From Asanoa ferruginea (GTDB lineage: Bacteria > Actinomycetota > Actinomycetes > Mycobacteriales > Micromonosporaceae), in the NCBI RefSeq assembly GCF_003387075.1, contig NZ_QUMQ01000001.1, positions 1,736,001 through 1,800,000 on the forward strand: a DNA stretch of 64,000 nucleotides, read 5' to 3'. Under the pieces are notes generated by a model that saw only the letters and a program-made list of their open reading frames with translations, was not told where the DNA came from and did no database searches. Positions 7,954 through 15,831 of this stretch are shown in pieces (positions within the stretch are counted from its first letter, which is position 1; each line of letters opens with the position of its first letter). A program made the position numbers and the translations under genes.

Positions 7954-8427
7954 ATGAGCACGGCGCACGAGACCAACACGGCGCAAGAGATCAACCGGAC
8001 GGCCACCCGCGACGGGTACGAGCTCTCCACCGACCCCGACCGCATCGACGTCGACCGGGTCTATGACTGGCTTTCCAACGACGCCTACTGGGCGAAGGGC
8101 CGACCCCGGGAGATCGTCGAGCGGTCGTTCGCCAACTCGGTGCTGTTCGGCATCTACAAAGACAACGTGCAGGTTGCCTTCGCCCGGGTGGTGACCGACC
8201 GGGCCACCTTCGGCTGGCTGTGCGACGTCTACGTCGACCCGGCCGAGCGTGGCCACGGCCTCGGCACCTGGCTCGCCGAGACGGCCCGTGACGCGCTCGC
8301 CGAGATCGGCGTACTGCGGATCATCCTGGCCACCTGGGACGCGCACGGCGTCTACGCCAAGGCAGGTTTCGTCCAGGTCGCCCGACCCGACCGCTGGATG
8401 GAGATCGACCGGCGGAACACCCCGTGA
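7954..8427 (+). CDS. GNAT-family N-acetyltransferase
   Basis: From ATG 7954 the product is 157 residues with GNAT motifs: strand-turn VQVAFARVVTDRATFGWLCD, then VDPAERGHGLGTWL, whose R-G-x-G-x-G/A-like turn binds the acetyl-CoA pyrophosphate, then LATWDAHGVYAKAGF, the C-terminal motif. Family members acetylate small molecules or protein N-termini; the substrate cannot be read from sequence. GTG 7948 is an alternative start. The stop overlaps the start of the rarD-like gene by 4 nt (GTGA), so the two are translationally coupled. Confidence 0.87.
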   Translation: MSTAHETNTAQEINRTATRDGYELSTDPDRIDVDRVYDWLSNDAYWAKGRPREIVERSFANSVLFGIYKDNVQVAFARVVTDRATFGWLCDVYVDPAERGHGLGTWLAETARDALAEIGVLRIILATWDAHGVYAKAGFVQVARPDRWMEIDRRNTP

Positions 8428-9335
8428 CGGAGCTGCGCAAGGGCTACCTCTTCGGCCTCAGCGCGTATCTGCTCTGGGGTTTCATGCCGCTCTACATCAA
8501 GCAACTGCACGACGCCGGCTCGCTGGAGATCCTCGCCCACCGGGTGGTCTGGTCGGTCGTGCTGGTCGCGCTGCTCCTCGCGGTCCTCCGGCGCGGGCGG
8601 CAGGTGCTCGCCCTGCTGCGCAAACCGCGCACGGTCGCGATGATCGCGTTCGCGGCGACGCTGCTGGCGGTCAACTGGTGGATGTACATCTACGGCGTCA
8701 ACAGCGACCGGGTCGTGGAGACCGCGCTCGGCTACTTCATCAACCCGCTGGTCACCGTCGTGCTCGGGGTCACCGTCTTGCGGGAGCGGCTCCGGCCGAT
8801 GCAGTGGCTCGCGGTCGGCATCGGCGCGGCCGCCGTGCTCGTGCTCACGCTCGACTACGGCCGGCTGCCCTACATCGCGCTCACGCTGGCCGTCAGCTTC
8901 GGCGGCTACGGCCTGGTCAAGAAGCGACTCAACCTGGCCGCCGCGGAAGGGCTTCTCGTCGAGTCGGGCGTGCTGGCACTGCCCTGCCTCGCCTACCTGA
9001 TCTGGCTGACCAGCACGCCGCACAGCACGTTCGCCGACCACGCGCACACCACGATCCTGCTGGTGCTGGCCGGCGCGGTCACCGCGGTGCCGCTGCTGTT
9101 CTTCGCCGGCGCGGCCAACCGGATCCCGCTGTCTGCCCTCGGCATCCTGCAATACCTGACGCCGATCCTGCAGCTCGCCCTCGGCGTCTTCGTCTACCAC
9201 GAAGCGATGCCGCCGGCCCGCCTCGCCGGTTTCGCACTGGTCTGGGTCGCCCTGATCGTTTTCACCGCCGATGGGCTGCGCACCGCCAGGGCCAACCGCC
9301 CACGACTCAACACCAAAGAGCTGGCCAAGACCTAG
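8424..9335 (+). CDS. rarD: EamA-family permease, RarD type
   Basis: The 303-residue product has about ten hydrophobic segments in two EamA halves. It starts KGYLFGLSAYLLWGFMPLY and contains VNWWMYIYGVNSDRVVETALG, NPLVTVVLGVTVLRERLRP and LGILQYLTPILQLALGVFVY, which are RarD hallmarks. RarD proteins are drug/metabolite-superfamily permeases; substrates are poorly defined. It begins at GTG 8424 overlapping the acetyltransferase stop. It ends tail-to-tail with the anti-sigma gene, the two stop codons sharing a CTAG. Confidence 0.9.
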   Translation: MTELRKGYLFGLSAYLLWGFMPLYIKQLHDAGSLEILAHRVVWSVVLVALLLAVLRRGRQVLALLRKPRTVAMIAFAATLLAVNWWMYIYGVNSDRVVETALGYFINPLVTVVLGVTVLRERLRPMQWLAVGIGAAAVLVLTLDYGRLPYIALTLAVSFGGYGLVKKRLNLAAAEGLLVESGVLALPCLAYLIWLTSTPHSTFADHAHTTILLVLAGAVTAVPLLFFAGAANRIPLSALGILQYLTPILQLALGVFVYHEAMPPARLAGFALVWVALIVFTADGLRTARANRPRLNTKELAKT

Positions 9336-10060
9336 GGCACGTCGTACGCGAGCAGCGCGGTCCCGTCATACCGGGTCAGCTCCAACCGCGCGAGCTCGCG
9401 GCCGGTGAACCGGGTCGCCCCGTTGAACTCGACCGTCTCGCCGGCCTGCGCCGACCACGAGCCGACCTGTTCCTTCGAACCGTCGGAGCCGTGCGCCACC
9501 AACCGGAACGTCCACGCCTTCGACGACTTGGTGCCGCCGGACTCGTAGGTGCAGCGCATGCTGATCTCGGTGCCCCAGGAGGTGCCGTTGACGCCGATGT
9601 CGGCTCTGACCGGCACCGCGCCGTTGACGGGCTGCATCGCCACCAGCTTGACGCCCACCTGGGTGCCCCGCGCGGCGATCTGGCCGGCGCCGGTGCTGCC
9701 GCCGAACCAGCCGGCGTCGGTGCCGGCGACACCGACACCCACGACCGCGGCGAGGGCGGCGGCGGCCAGCGCGGCGCCCGCGTACCTCCGACGCCTGATC
9801 TTGCGGGTCCGCTTTCGTTCCGCGCCCACGGCAGTGAGCAGCGCGGGCATCCGGTCCTCCGGCGGCGCCGGTGCCGACAGGTCCAGCCCGGTCGGGTCGG
9901 TCAGCCGGCCCAGCAGACCGGGCAGCACCGCGATCTCGGCGACCGCCTCGCGGCACTCCGGGCAGCCGGCCAGATGCCGTTCGTATTCGGCGCGTTCGCT
10001 GGGCGACAAGGCACCCAGGACGTAGGCGCCGTCGTCGAGCGCGTGCGGGCAGTTGGTCAC
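9332..10060 (-). CDS. Zinc-binding anti-sigma factor (RskA-like)
   Basis: The GTG at 10060 overlaps the sigma-factor stop in GTGA, giving 242 residues. The N-terminal anti-sigma domain carries H-x3-C-x2-C (H29, C33, C36; HLAGCPECREA), the ZAS zinc motif. A basic stretch (RKRTRKIRRRRY) precedes a single membrane segment (AGAALAAAALAAVVGVGVAG). The outer domain is about 120 residues and resembles RskA-type C-terminal domains. It should hold the co-transcribed sigma factor at the membrane until regulated proteolysis releases it. Confidence 0.9.
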   Translation of the reverse strand: MTNCPHALDDGAYVLGALSPSERAEYERHLAGCPECREAVAEIAVLPGLLGRLTDPTGLDLSAPAPPEDRMPALLTAVGAERKRTRKIRRRRYAGAALAAAALAAVVGVGVAGTDAGWFGGSTGAGQIAARGTQVGVKLVAMQPVNGAVPVRADIGVNGTSWGTEISMRCTYESGGTKSSKAWTFRLVAHGSDGSKEQVGSWSAQAGETVEFNGATRFTGRELARLELTRYDGTALLAYDVP

Positions 10061-10572
10061 TGGGTCACCCCCATCTCCTCCAACACGAGGCGCAACGAGC
10101 GCAGCGCGTAGTGCGTGCGCGACTTCACCGTGCCTGGCGGCACGCCCAGGCGGGCGGCTGCCTCCGCGACCGAGCGCCCCTGGTAGAAGCACTCGACCAG
10201 AACGTCACGGTGCGCGGGCGACAGGCGCGCCAGCGCTTCCGCGACCGTCCAGGCCTCCACCGCCCGGTCGGCTTCGTCGATCTCGGGTGGCGGTTCGGGC
10301 AGGTCGTCGGTCACCACCTCGCCGACCCGCGACGCGCGGCGGCGCCACGCGTCGATGGCGAGGTGTCGTGCGGTGGTGAACAGCCACGCCCGCACCGAGC
10401 CGCGCTCCGGGTCGAGCGCCTCCGGATGGCGCCAGGCCCGCAGCAACGTCTCCTGCACCAGGTCTTCGGCCCGTTGCCGGTCGCCGCTCACCAACCGCAG
10501 GGCGTGCGCGAAGAGAGCGTCTCCGTGCTCTTCGTTCAGCGCGCGCAGCAGTTCGGCGTCGTCGTCGGCCAA
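10057..10572 (-). CDS. ECF sigma factor (SigK/SigL-like)
   Basis: From TTG 10572 the product is 171 residues. That TTG follows AGGGGAGG by 9 nt; an upstream GTG at 10611 lacks a ribosome binding site. Region 2 is clear (RAEDLVQETLLRAWRHPEAL; GSVRAWLFTTARHLAIDAWR). Region 4 is SPAHRDVLVECFYQGRSVAE followed by AARLGVPPGTVKSRTHYALR, the -35 recognition helix-turn-helix. It is coupled to the anti-sigma gene. SigK/SigL-like factors direct small regulons, often envelope or redox related, and usually self-activate. No -35/-10 pair of the ECF type was assigned. Confidence 0.92.
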   Translation of the reverse strand: MADDDAELLRALNEEHGDALFAHALRLVSGDRQRAEDLVQETLLRAWRHPEALDPERGSVRAWLFTTARHLAIDAWRRRASRVGEVVTDDLPEPPPEIDEADRAVEAWTVAEALARLSPAHRDVLVECFYQGRSVAEAAARLGVPPGTVKSRTHYALRSLRLVLEEMGVTQ

Positions 10573-10631
10573 GCTTTCGGGCCTCCCCTGATCTCTGTCA
10601 CCCCAACGCACGCACGGCTGGCGCGAGTGGT

Positions 10632-11426
10632 TCAGCCGTTTCCGTTGTCGGGTGCGCCCAGTGCGTCAGAGACGGTCCGGGCGACCGCGAGCAGCTTCGC
10701 CCGCACAACACGAGCTGATGTCATCATCTCCGCCGCGGGCAGCGCACAGGCCAGGACGACCCTGCGTTCCATGTCACGGTCGGGCGAGACGATCACGGCG
10801 GCGCAGGCGACACCAGGGCGGTATTGCCCCATCTCGAGATGCATGCCCCGGCGCTCGCCGGCGGCCAGGTCGCTCTCGAACGCCTCGGTGGTGGTCAGGG
10901 TCTGCTGGGTGAACGGCCGCATGCCGTATTCGCGCAGGTAGCGGAAGCGTTGGTCGGGGGTCAGCGTGGCCAGCAGCGCCTTGCCCAGGGCGGTGGCGTG
11001 CGCGCCCTCGTCGAACCCCGGAACCATCTCTTCCAGGTAGGGCGACCGCGGTCCCTCCGCCGACGCGGTCACCGCGACCTGGCCGCCGACGAACCGGCCC
11101 AGGTAGTGGCTGTAGCCGGTGTCAGCCGCGGCTCTGCGCAGCGCGTCACCGACGGCGGGTGGCCCGCGGAACGCGGCGACCAACTCCCGGTAGCGGTCGG
11201 CGACCTCGAGCCCGACGATGTAGGTGCCGTCTTCCCGGCGGATGACGTAGCCCTCGTAGGCCAGCGTGCGCACCAGGTGATAGGTCGTCGCGACGGTCAG
11301 CTCGCAGCGGCGGGCGACCTGCTTCACGGTGAGGCCCTTCGGCGCCCGACCCACTGCTTCCAACACCCGTAGGGCGCGGGAGACGCTGCGAATCAGGTCC
11401 GATGGTTCTGCCAGAGGGTCGCGCAC
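10632..11426 (-). CDS. IclR-family transcriptional regulator
   Basis: From GTG 11426, 5 nt after a GGAGG Shine-Dalgarno, the product is 264 residues. An N-terminal winged helix (VLEAVGRAPKGLTVKQVARR, then ELTVATTYHLVRTLAYEGYV) is followed by the IclR effector domain (GYSHYLGRFVGGQVAVTASA; HATALGKALLATLTPDQRFR). The usual final ligand-site segment is present (VACAAVIVSPDRDMERRVVL). The effector is unknown. It precedes the sigma-factor gene by 59 nt on the same strand and may be co-transcribed. An inverted repeat upstream at 11494-11515 is a candidate autoregulatory site. Confidence 0.9.
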   Translation of the reverse strand: MRDPLAEPSDLIRSVSRALRVLEAVGRAPKGLTVKQVARRCELTVATTYHLVRTLAYEGYVIRREDGTYIVGLEVADRYRELVAAFRGPPAVGDALRRAAADTGYSHYLGRFVGGQVAVTASAEGPRSPYLEEMVPGFDEGAHATALGKALLATLTPDQRFRYLREYGMRPFTQQTLTTTEAFESDLAAGERRGMHLEMGQYRPGVACAAVIVSPDRDMERRVVLACALPAAEMMTSARVVRAKLLAVARTVSDALGAPDNGNG

Positions 11427-11493
11427 ACCCACCTCCGCGGGCCGGGGCTTACACCATATGAAAAAGCTCCCGTCCGCGAAATGCCTGTTGGTA

Positions 11494-11515
11494 TCGAGAA
11501 CGCCAAATTTCTCGA
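11494..11515. promoter_or_regulatory. Inverted repeat upstream of IclR regulator
   Basis: TCGAGAA (11494-11500) and TTCTCGA (11509-11515) form perfect 7-bp arms separated by 8 bp. The site is 68-89 bp upstream of the regulator's start in a locally AT-richer stretch, where an IclR dimer might bind to repress its own gene. Binding is inference. Confidence 0.4.
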
Positions 11516-11603
11516 CACGGAGCGTGAATGTGCCCGATACGCGGAGTTCATCCGCCCCGAAGTGTCGGCGACTTGACCAAGCCGCGACCGACAAAGCGGG
11601 CGG

Positions 11604-12632
11604 CTAGCCGGTGCGGTCGGCGATGAAGTCGCAGAGCGACTCGAGGGCGGCCCGGGTCGGGTTGGCCGGCAACGGCGCCAGCCGCTCCCGCGCCTCCTCG
11701 GCGTAGCTGCGGACAGTCTCGCGGGCCCGCTTCATCGCCGCGGACTCGCGCAGCAGCACCAGCGCCTCGGCGTGCAGGTCGTCGTCGGTGACCGGGCCGG
11801 CGGCGAGGATCTCGCGCAGCCGGGTCGCGGCGGCGTCGGTGTCGTCGGAGGCCAGCGCGTAGAGCACCGGCAGCGTCGGCACCCCTTCGCGCAGGTCGGT
11901 GCCGGGCGTCTTGCCGCTCTGCTCCGACTCGGACGCGATGTCGAGCAGGTCGTCGGAGAGCTGGAACGCGATGCCCATCTTCTCGCCGTAGCGGGACAGC
12001 GCCTCGGTCTGCTCCGGCGTCGCACCGCCGAACATGCCGCCGAACCGGGCGGAGGTGGCGATCAGCGAGCCGGTCTTCTCGGCGAGCACGTCGAGGTAGT
12101 GGGCGACCGGCTCGACGCCGTCGCGCGGGCCTACCGTCTCGGCGATCTGGCCGTGCACCAGCCGGGCGAACGTGCGCGCCTGCAACCGGACCGCGTCGGT
12201 GCCGAGGTCGGCGGCCAGATCCGCGGCCCGGGCGAACAGGTAGTCGCCGACCAGGATCGCCACCGAGTTGGTCCACCGCGAGTTGGCGCTGCGCACGCCG
12301 CGCCGCACGGGCGCCTCGTCCATCACGTCGTCGTGGTAGAGCGTCGCCAGGTGGGTCAGCTCCATCACCACCGCGGCCGGGACCACCATCCGGGCCGTCG
12401 GGTCGCCGAACTGCGCGCCCAAGGCGACCAGCAATGGCCGGAACCGCTTGCCACCGGCCTCGACGAGGTGTCGCGCGGCCTCGGTGATCATCGGGTCGGC
12501 GCTGGTCACACAGGTGCGCAACTCGTCTTCGACGGCCGCCAGCACCGCACGCGCGGACGCCTCGACCTCTGGATCGACGAAGTCGACCCCGATCGAGGTC
12601 AGGTCCTCAGCCCCCATCCCCACGTAACCCAC
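11604..12632 (-). CDS. Long-chain polyprenyl diphosphate synthase
   Basis: This trans-prenyltransferase of 342 residues has both Asp-rich motifs: D-D-V-M-D at about residue 101 (LYHDDVMDEAPVRRG) and LSDDLLDIASE near residue 228. GGKRFRPLLVALGA is the isopentenyl-diphosphate site. It elongates an allylic primer to the polyprenyl chain used for menaquinone; the residues before the first motif (THLATLY) are small/medium, consistent with a long product. It lies downstream of the nuo operon on the same strand but beyond its terminator, so it has its own promoter. The start may be GTG 12632 or ATG 12617. Confidence 0.9.
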   Translation of the reverse strand: MGYVGMGAEDLTSIGVDFVDPEVEASARAVLAAVEDELRTCVTSADPMITEAARHLVEAGGKRFRPLLVALGAQFGDPTARMVVPAAVVMELTHLATLYHDDVMDEAPVRRGVRSANSRWTNSVAILVGDYLFARAADLAADLGTDAVRLQARTFARLVHGQIAETVGPRDGVEPVAHYLDVLAEKTGSLIATSARFGGMFGGATPEQTEALSRYGEKMGIAFQLSDDLLDIASESEQSGKTPGTDLREGVPTLPVLYALASDDTDAAATRLREILAAGPVTDDDLHAEALVLLRESAAMKRARETVRSYAEEARERLAPLPANPTRAALESLCDFIADRTG

Positions 12633-12688
12633 GATGCCACACCACGAAATCGACTCAGCGCGGGGATAGGCCGAACAACCACCGGAAA

Positions 12689-12726
12689 TGCCGGATGGGG
12701 GCCGCCGTAGCGACCCCCATCCGGCA
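12689..12726 (-). terminator. Terminator of the nuo operon
   Basis: A perfect 13-bp stem (TGCCGGATGGGGG with CCCCCATCCGGCA) and 12-nt loop starts 8 nt after the nuoN stop codon. On the minus strand the stem is followed by TTTCC. Confidence 0.85.
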
Positions 12727-12734
12727 AACCTCAG

Positions 12735-14297
12735 CTATCGGATGAACTGCCCAGCCGTGTCAGACAGGTTGAGCAGCGGCGCAGGTGCCACACCGAGCAC
12801 CAGCGTGGCGGCCACGCCGATCACCAGGGAGGCGGCGGTGAGGGCGCCCGGGACGGCGATCGTCGGGGTCGACTCGCCCGGCTCGGAGAGCCACATCATG
12901 ACCACCACGCGCAGGTAGGGGAACGCGAGGATCATGCTGGTGATCACGCCGGCGATGACCAGCCAGGTCTGCCCGCCTTCGAGGGCCGCACCGAACACCG
13001 CGAACTTGCTGATGAAGCCGCTGGTGAGCGGGATGCCGGCGAACGCAAGCAGGATGAAGGTGAAGACACCCGCGAACACCGGCGACCGGCGGCCCAGGCC
13101 CGCCCAGCGGGACAGGTGGGTCGCCTCCCCGTCGGCGTCGCGCACCAGCGTCACCACCGCGAACGCGGCGATCACCGTGAAGCCGTAGGCGACCAGGTAG
13201 AACATCGAGCTGGAGATGCCGGCGCGACCGCCGGCCAGGACACCGACCAGCAGGTAGCCGGCGTTGGCGATCGACGAGTAGGCGAGCAGCCGCTTGAGGT
13301 CGGTCTGTGTCACCGAGAGCACCGCGCCGACCAGCATGGTCAGGATCGCGACCGCGCCGATGACCGGGGTGAAGTCCCACTTGGCGCCGTCGAACGCGAC
13401 GTAGAGGATCCGCAGCAGGGCACCGAACGCGGCGACCTTGGTGCAGGCCGCCATGAAGGCGGTGACCGGGGTCGGCGCGCCCTGGTAGACGTCGGGGGTC
13501 CAGACGTGGAACGGGGCCGCGGCGGCCTTGAAGAGCAGGCCGATCGAGATCATCGCCAGGCCGCCGAAGAGCAGCGCGCGGTTGGCGGGCGACGCGGTCG
13601 CGGCCGAGTGGATGGTGGCGAAGTCGACGCCACCGGCCTGCCGGCCCGGCGCCGCCTGCACCGACGCGGTGAAGCCGTAGACCAGCGCGACACCGAACAG
13701 GAAGAACGCCGAGGCGTACGCGCCGAGCATGAAGTATTTGAGCGCGGCTTCCTGGCTGACCAGCCGCCGCCGGCGGGCCAGCGCGCACATCAGGTAGAGG
13801 GGCAGCGACAGCACCTCGAGCGCGATGAACATGGTCAGCAGGTCGTTGGCCGAGACGAAGAGCATCATGCCGCCGACCGCGAACATGGCCAGCGGGTAGA
13901 CCTCGGTCGCGCCGTCGGCGTGTGCGGCCTGCCGGCGGTCGTCGTCGGAGCCGACCGTGATCGCCGCCTGGGCGACGAACGGGCCGCCCTTCTCCAGCGC
14001 CCGCTCGCCGATCAGCAGCACCGCCATGACGGCGAGCACGACGATCGAGCCCTGTAGGAACAGCGCGGGGCCGTCGACCGCGATCGCCTGGCCGGCGGTC
14101 ACCAGCCGGGTGTCGGCCTGGGTGATCAGGACCACCAGGGCCGCGACCAGACCGGCCAGCGCGACCACGAGCTGGGTCAGGTAGCGCCAGCGCTTCGGCA
14201 CGAAGGCCTCGACGAGCACACCGAGCGCCGCCGCACCGAACACGATGAGCATCGGCGCGATCGCGGCGTACGCGATGTGCGGGAAGTTGATCGTCAT
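12735..14297 (-). CDS. nuoN: NADH-quinone oxidoreductase subunit N
   Basis: This 520-residue antiporter-like membrane subunit of complex I has about 14 hydrophobic segments. It contains the proton-translocation signature (YFMLGAYASAFFLFGVALVY; LFKAAAAPFHVWTPDVYQGA; DLKRLLAYSSIANAGYLLVG), with the Lys of FKAAAAPFH and the TM Glu/Lys set of NuoL/M/N. A hydrophilic loop of about 25 residues with DDDRRQAAHADGATEV sits between early helices. Last gene of the operon; its ATG overlaps the nuoM stop by 4 nt and a strong hairpin follows its stop. Confidence 0.97.
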   Translation of the reverse strand: MTINFPHIAYAAIAPMLIVFGAAALGVLVEAFVPKRWRYLTQLVVALAGLVAALVVLITQADTRLVTAGQAIAVDGPALFLQGSIVVLAVMAVLLIGERALEKGGPFVAQAAITVGSDDDRRQAAHADGATEVYPLAMFAVGGMMLFVSANDLLTMFIALEVLSLPLYLMCALARRRRLVSQEAALKYFMLGAYASAFFLFGVALVYGFTASVQAAPGRQAGGVDFATIHSAATASPANRALLFGGLAMISIGLLFKAAAAPFHVWTPDVYQGAPTPVTAFMAACTKVAAFGALLRILYVAFDGAKWDFTPVIGAVAILTMLVGAVLSVTQTDLKRLLAYSSIANAGYLLVGVLAGGRAGISSSMFYLVAYGFTVIAAFAVVTLVRDADGEATHLSRWAGLGRRSPVFAGVFTFILLAFAGIPLTSGFISKFAVFGAALEGGQTWLVIAGVITSMILAFPYLRVVVMMWLSEPGESTPTIAVPGALTAASLVIGVAATLVLGVAPAPLLNLSDTAGQFIR

Positions 14298-15829
14298 TTG
14301 ACTGCTGCCTCCGAGGTGGTGCCGGAGATGGGCGCCGGATCCGACTTGCCCACGTCTTGCATCGTGGCCTGGACGGCGGGGTTGATCACGTCAGTAACCG
14401 GCTTCGGGTAGAAGCCGAGGAACAGGAGCAGCAGGATCAGTGGTGCGACCACGACCTTCTCCCGCACGCTCAGGTCACGCCGCATCGCCGGCACTTCGGT
14501 CAGGGCCGGGTTGAGGGTGCCCTGCGTGGTCCGCTGGACCATCCACAGCACGTAGGCGGCCGCGAGGATGATGCCGACGGTCGCGATCACCGCCACCGGC
14601 TTGTTGACGGTGAACGTGCCGATCAGCACCAGGAACTCGGAGACGAACGGCGCGGTCCCGGGCAGGGCCAGCGAGGCCAGACCGGCGAAGAACAGCACGC
14701 CGGCCAGCACCGGCACCAGCTTGCCGGCGCCGCCGAAGTCGCGGATGTTCGACGAGTTGCGGCGGGCGACCAGCATGCCGACGACCAGGAAGAGCAGGCC
14801 GGTGGCCAGGCCGTGGTTGAGCATGTAGAGCACGGCGCCGGTGCCGGCCTGGGTGGTGAACGCGAAGATGCCCACGCCGATGAAGCCGAAGTGCGCGATC
14901 GACGTGTAGGACACCAGCCGCTTGAGGTCGTTTTGCCCGATGGCCAGCAGCGCGGCGTAGATGATGCCGATCACCGCCAGCGCGATCGCCCACGGCGCGA
15001 ACCAGCGCGACGCCTCCGGGAACAGCGGGAGGCAATAGCGCAGGATGCCGAAGGTGCCGACCTTGTCGAGCACGCCGACCAGCAGCGCCGCGGCGCCGGC
15101 CGGAGCGGCACCACCGGCGTCGGGCAGCCAGGTGTGGAACGGGAAGAACGGCGCCTTGATCGCGAAGGCGATGAAGAAGCCGAGGAACAGCCAGCGCCCG
15201 GTGTTGGTGGCGAAGTCGCTGCTGGTCAGGGCCACCCAGTCGAAGGTGTGCCCGCCGACCACCCACAGGCCGATCACGGCGGCCAGCATGAACAGGCCGC
15301 CGACCAGCGAGTAGAGGAAGAACTTCACGGCCGCGTACTGCCGCTGGTGTCCGCCGAAGCTGCCGATGAGGAAGTACATCGGGACGAGCATGACCTCGAA
15401 GAACACGTAGAACAGGAAGACGTCGGCGGCCGCGAAGACGCCGATCATCGTGCACTCGAGCACCAGCAGCAGCGCGAAGTAGGTCGGGATGCTGCGCCGG
15501 CTCTTGTCGGCGTCGTGCCACGAGGCCAGGATCACCAGCGGCACGAGCACCGTGATCAGCATCAGCATGACCAGCGCGATGCCGTCGACCGCGAAGGTGA
15601 ACCGGGCGTCCCAGGTCGGGATCCACTGGTAGGACTCGCGGAGCTGGAGCCGGTCGCCGCCCGCGTTGAAGGCGATCCACATGACCACCGACAGCGCGAA
15701 CACCACCAGCGACGACGCCAGGGCGACGATCTTGGCGACCTCGGGCCGGCTGCGCGGCAGGCACCAGACGACGATCGCGCCGAGAAGCGGCAACCCCGTC
15801 AGCACCGAGAGGTACGGGAAGTCCTGCAT
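14294..15829 (-). CDS. nuoM: NADH-quinone oxidoreductase subunit M
   Basis: The antiporter-like complex I subunit is 511 residues from ATG 15829 (MQDFPYLSVLTGLPLLGAIV), 2 nt after the nuoL stop. An in-frame ATG at 15844 would overlap nuoL by 13 nt. Diagnostic segments are FAFAIKAPFFPFHTWLPDA-like (AFAIKAPFFPFHTWLPDAGG) and NDLKRLVSYTSIAHFGFIGV, which place the channel Lys/His residues. It pumps protons in the membrane arm between NuoL and NuoN. Confidence 0.95.
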   Translation of the reverse strand: MQDFPYLSVLTGLPLLGAIVVWCLPRSRPEVAKIVALASSLVVFALSVVMWIAFNAGGDRLQLRESYQWIPTWDARFTFAVDGIALVMLMLITVLVPLVILASWHDADKSRRSIPTYFALLLVLECTMIGVFAAADVFLFYVFFEVMLVPMYFLIGSFGGHQRQYAAVKFFLYSLVGGLFMLAAVIGLWVVGGHTFDWVALTSSDFATNTGRWLFLGFFIAFAIKAPFFPFHTWLPDAGGAAPAGAAALLVGVLDKVGTFGILRYCLPLFPEASRWFAPWAIALAVIGIIYAALLAIGQNDLKRLVSYTSIAHFGFIGVGIFAFTTQAGTGAVLYMLNHGLATGLLFLVVGMLVARRNSSNIRDFGGAGKLVPVLAGVLFFAGLASLALPGTAPFVSEFLVLIGTFTVNKPVAVIATVGIILAAAYVLWMVQRTTQGTLNPALTEVPAMRRDLSVREKVVVAPLILLLLFLGFYPKPVTDVINPAVQATMQDVGKSDPAPISGTTSEAAVK

Positions 15830-15831
15830 CG

